This document shows positions 62,268-64,000 of a DNA stretch of 64,000 bases, piece by piece. Made by a program: the position numbers and the translations under genes. The DNA is from Pseudomonas bharatica CSV86 (lineage in GTDB: Bacteria; Pseudomonadota; Gammaproteobacteria; Pseudomonadales; Pseudomonadaceae). Numbering within the stretch: the first letter of the stretch is position 1; the number at the start of each line of letters is the position of its first letter. The stretch lies in the NCBI RefSeq assembly GCF_000319305.2, contig NZ_AMWJ02000002.1, positions 2,060,001 through 2,124,000 on the forward strand. The letters are read 5' to 3'. The notes below the pieces were generated by a model. That model was not told where the DNA came from and searched no databases. It saw nothing but the letters and a program-made list of their open reading frames with translations.

Positions 62268-64000
62268 GACTCCAGCGGGCGATGCTCTGCAACAGCACCG
62301 ACTCCTGATAGGGCTTGCCCAGATAGTCGTTGACCCCGATGGCCATGGCGCGGTCGCGGTGCTTCTGCCCGGTGCGCGAGGTGATCATGATGATCGGCAG
62401 GTCCTTCAGCCGCGGATCCTGGCGCACCCGGGTCGCTACCTCGAAGCCGTCCATGCGCGGCATTTCGATATCCAGCAGCAACACGTCGGGCCGGTGCCCG
62501 GCCAGCACGGCCATGGCATCGACCCCGTCCTTGGCGGTCAGGACGTTCATGCCGTGGCGTTCCAGCAAACGACCGGTGACCTTGCGCACCGTGACCGAAT
62601 CGTCCACCACCAGCACCAGCAAAGGCCGCGCCGGACCGCCAGGCGGGCTTGCCGCGATCTCCCGCGATGCACGCCCGGCCTGTTGCGCCAGACGCAGATG
62701 CAAGCCGCGCAATTGCGCCAGCAGGTCGAGAATCAGCACCACCCGACCGTCGCCCAACAGGGTCGCCCCGGCCAGCCCCTGCACGGCGGCGAACTGCGGC
62801 CCCAGGCTCTTGACCACGATTTCCCGGCTGGCCGAGAGACTGTCCACCTGCACCGCGAACTGCTGGTCGTGGGCATGCACCAGCACCACCGGCAGCGGCA
62901 GGCTCTGGCCCAGCAGCCGCGGCTGGCGCTCGCCCTGCAGCAACTCGCCGAGATAGCGCAGCTCATAACCGCGCCCGGCATATTCGTAGCGCGGCGGATC
63001 GAGGTGATAGCAGGCCTCCAGTTCCGCCGGCGGCACCCGTACCACGCCGTCGATGGCATTGAGCGGCACGGCGTACTGTTCCTCGCCGCAATGCACCATC
63101 AAGGCACGGTTGACCGAAACGGTGAACGGCAGGCGAATCAGGAAGCGCGCGCCCTTGCCCTGCACCGAACTGATCACCATCGAGCCGCCCAGTTGCTTGA
63201 CCTCTTCATGCACCACGTCCATCCCCAGCCCGCGCCCGGAAATCTGGGTGATCTTCTCGGCGGTGGAAAAGCCCGGCTGGAGAATGAACTGCATGACCTC
63301 GTGATCGCTGAGCTCGCTGCGCGGGTCAAGCAGCCCGCGCTTGATCGCCTTGCTGCGCACCGCCTCCAGCGGCACACCGGCGCCGTCGTCGAACATCTCG
63401 ATAACGATGTCGGCGCCTTCGTGCAGCAGGTTCAGGGCGATCATGCCCTGCTCCGGCTTGCCCGCCGCCAGGCGCACCTCGCGGCTTTCCAGGCCATGGT
63501 CGACGGCATTGCGCAGCATGTGCTCCAGCGGCGCCACCATGCGCTCCAGCACGCTACGGTCCATTTCGCCTTCGGCGTTGCCCACCACCAATTCGACCTG
63601 CTTGCCCAGCTCGCTGGCGGTCTGCCGCACCACGCGCTGCAAACGCGGCACCAGGCGCTCGAACGGCACCATGCGGGTGCGCATCAAGCCTTCCTGCAAG
63701 TCGCTGTTGACCCGCGCCTGCTGCGACAGCAGGCCCTGGGCCATCTGGGTGCGGGCGGCCAGGGTTTCCTTGAGGTCGAGCAGGTCGGAAGCCGATTCGG
63801 TCAGCGCCCGGGACAGCTGCTGCAACTGGGAATGGCGATCCATCTCCAGCGGGTCGAAGTCCTCGTAGGCATCGGCGTCGGCCTGCAAGCGGCTGAGGCC
63901 GCCCTGGGTCTCGGTATCGAGGCGCCGCAACTGGTCGCGCATGCGCTCGAGGGTGGTTTCCATCTCGTTGAGGGCCACCTGCGCATCGTTGATCTGCTGC
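62254..64000 (-). CDS. chpA: ChpA-like hybrid histidine kinase of the Pil-Chp system, 3' part only
   Basis: The frame is open from the window edge (the GTG at 63978 is internal), so several thousand bases of 5' sequence carrying the phosphotransfer domains are missing. Visible domains are the CheA-type dimerisation region, HATPase N box EHMLRNAVDHGLESR, G box GRGLGMDVVHEEVKQLGG, a CheW-like regulatory domain (SVNRALMVHCGEEQYAVPL) and a C-terminal receiver with Asp in VLLLDIEMPRMDGFEV and Lys in MITSRTG. It controls twitching, surface sensing and cAMP in P. aeruginosa. The C-terminal receiver is characteristic of ChpA rather than CheA. Confidence 0.9.
   Translation of the reverse strand, partial: QQINDAQVALNEMETTLERMRDQLRRLDTETQGGLSRLQADADAYEDFDPLEMDRHSQLQQLSRALTESASDLLDLKETLAARTQMAQGLLSQQARVNSDLQEGLMRTRMVPFERLVPRLQRVVRQTASELGKQVELVVGNAEGEMDRSVLERMVAPLEHMLRNAVDHGLESREVRLAAGKPEQGMIALNLLHEGADIVIEMFDDGAGVPLEAVRSKAIKRGLLDPRSELSDHEVMQFILQPGFSTAEKITQISGRGLGMDVVHEEVKQLGGSMVISSVQGKGARFLIRLPFTVSVNRALMVHCGEEQYAVPLNAIDGVVRVPPAELEACYHLDPPRYEYAGRGYELRYLGELLQGERQPRLLGQSLPLPVVLVHAHDQQFAVQVDSLSASREIVVKSLGPQFAAVQGLAGATLLGDGRVVLILDLLAQLRGLHLRLAQQAGRASREIAASPPGGPARPLLVLVVDDSVTVRKVTGRLLERHGMNVLTAKDGVDAMAVLAGHRPDVLLLDIEMPRMDGFEVATRVRQDPRLKDLPIIMITSRTGQKHRDRAMAIGVNDYLGKPYQESVLLQSIARWSHVNA

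Overview
The window is GC-rich, almost gap-free bacterial chromosome from a Pseudomonas of the fluorescens/putida lineage. The evidence is gene content and order (a P. aeruginosa-like lipopolysaccharide outer-core block; tkt-epd-pgk-fda; ArsR/methyltransferase-metK; ahcY-metF with an SAH riboswitch; rhlE2; yceI; bioA-rsmE-chpC-chpA) and a dispersed inverted repeat typical of that lineage (11 copies). I see no rRNA, tRNA, CRISPR array, prophage, integron or insertion sequence. The assignment rests on my recognition of protein families; no database search was run.

Layout. 1-9.7 kb: lipopolysaccharide core and surface-polysaccharide locus. It holds an LPS-kinase-like gene cut by the window start, an acyltransferase-3 protein, a CatB-like acetyltransferase, and a chain of overlapping minus-strand genes (carbamoyltransferase, GT4, mig-14, PIG-L deacetylase, GT4, GT2). 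9.9-16.6 kb: rlmJ, then divergent putP and putA around a 354-base regulatory gap with repeated GTTGCA motifs. 16.7-33.3 kb: mixed housekeeping and accessory genes: a small membrane protein, acyl-CoA dehydrogenase, a TldD/PmbA protease pair, an MFS exporter, dbpA, a flavoprotein, yccS, a periplasmic binding protein, elaA, a winged-helix protein, a YgjP-like metallopeptidase and a REC-PAS-GGDEF-EAL protein. 33.5-39.7 kb: central carbon block tkt-epd-pgk-(lipoprotein)-(MliC-like)-fda on the minus strand. 39.9-42.1 kb: a divergent ArsR/SAM-methyltransferase fusion plus metK. 42.3-49.6 kb: ligB, a DUF1090 protein, a c-type cytochrome, mltA, MAPEG, an EamA permease, an NhaP-type antiporter and a thioesterase. 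49.8-52.3 kb: SAH riboswitch-ahcY-metF. 52.3-64 kb: a binding protein, rhlE2, yceI plus cytochrome b561, an exported-looking FAD amine oxidase with a Lys/Ala/Pro tail, an AT-richer orphan, bioA, rsmE, chpC and the 3' part of chpA.

How the genes fit together. The activated-methyl cycle is well represented: metK makes SAM, ahcY clears SAH and metF supplies methyl groups. Two different SAH- or SAM-related controls appear within 10 kb: a palindrome beside a DNA-binding/methyltransferase fusion protein, and an SAH riboswitch. The first 10 kb is devoted to building and decorating the LPS outer core.

The most important caution is that four genes (dbpA, a winged-helix gene, bioA, chpC) are each broken by what looks like loss of one G/C base, three of them in or next to a G or C run. 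In each case the expected remainder of the protein continues in the neighbouring frame. This looks more like uncorrected long-read error than four independent mutations, but the sequence alone cannot settle it. I did not find a convincing new multi-gene system. The best leads are the leaderless-looking sahR-like/metK promoter, the orphan at 58.9 kb, the tailed flavoprotein and the mosaic dispersed repeats.
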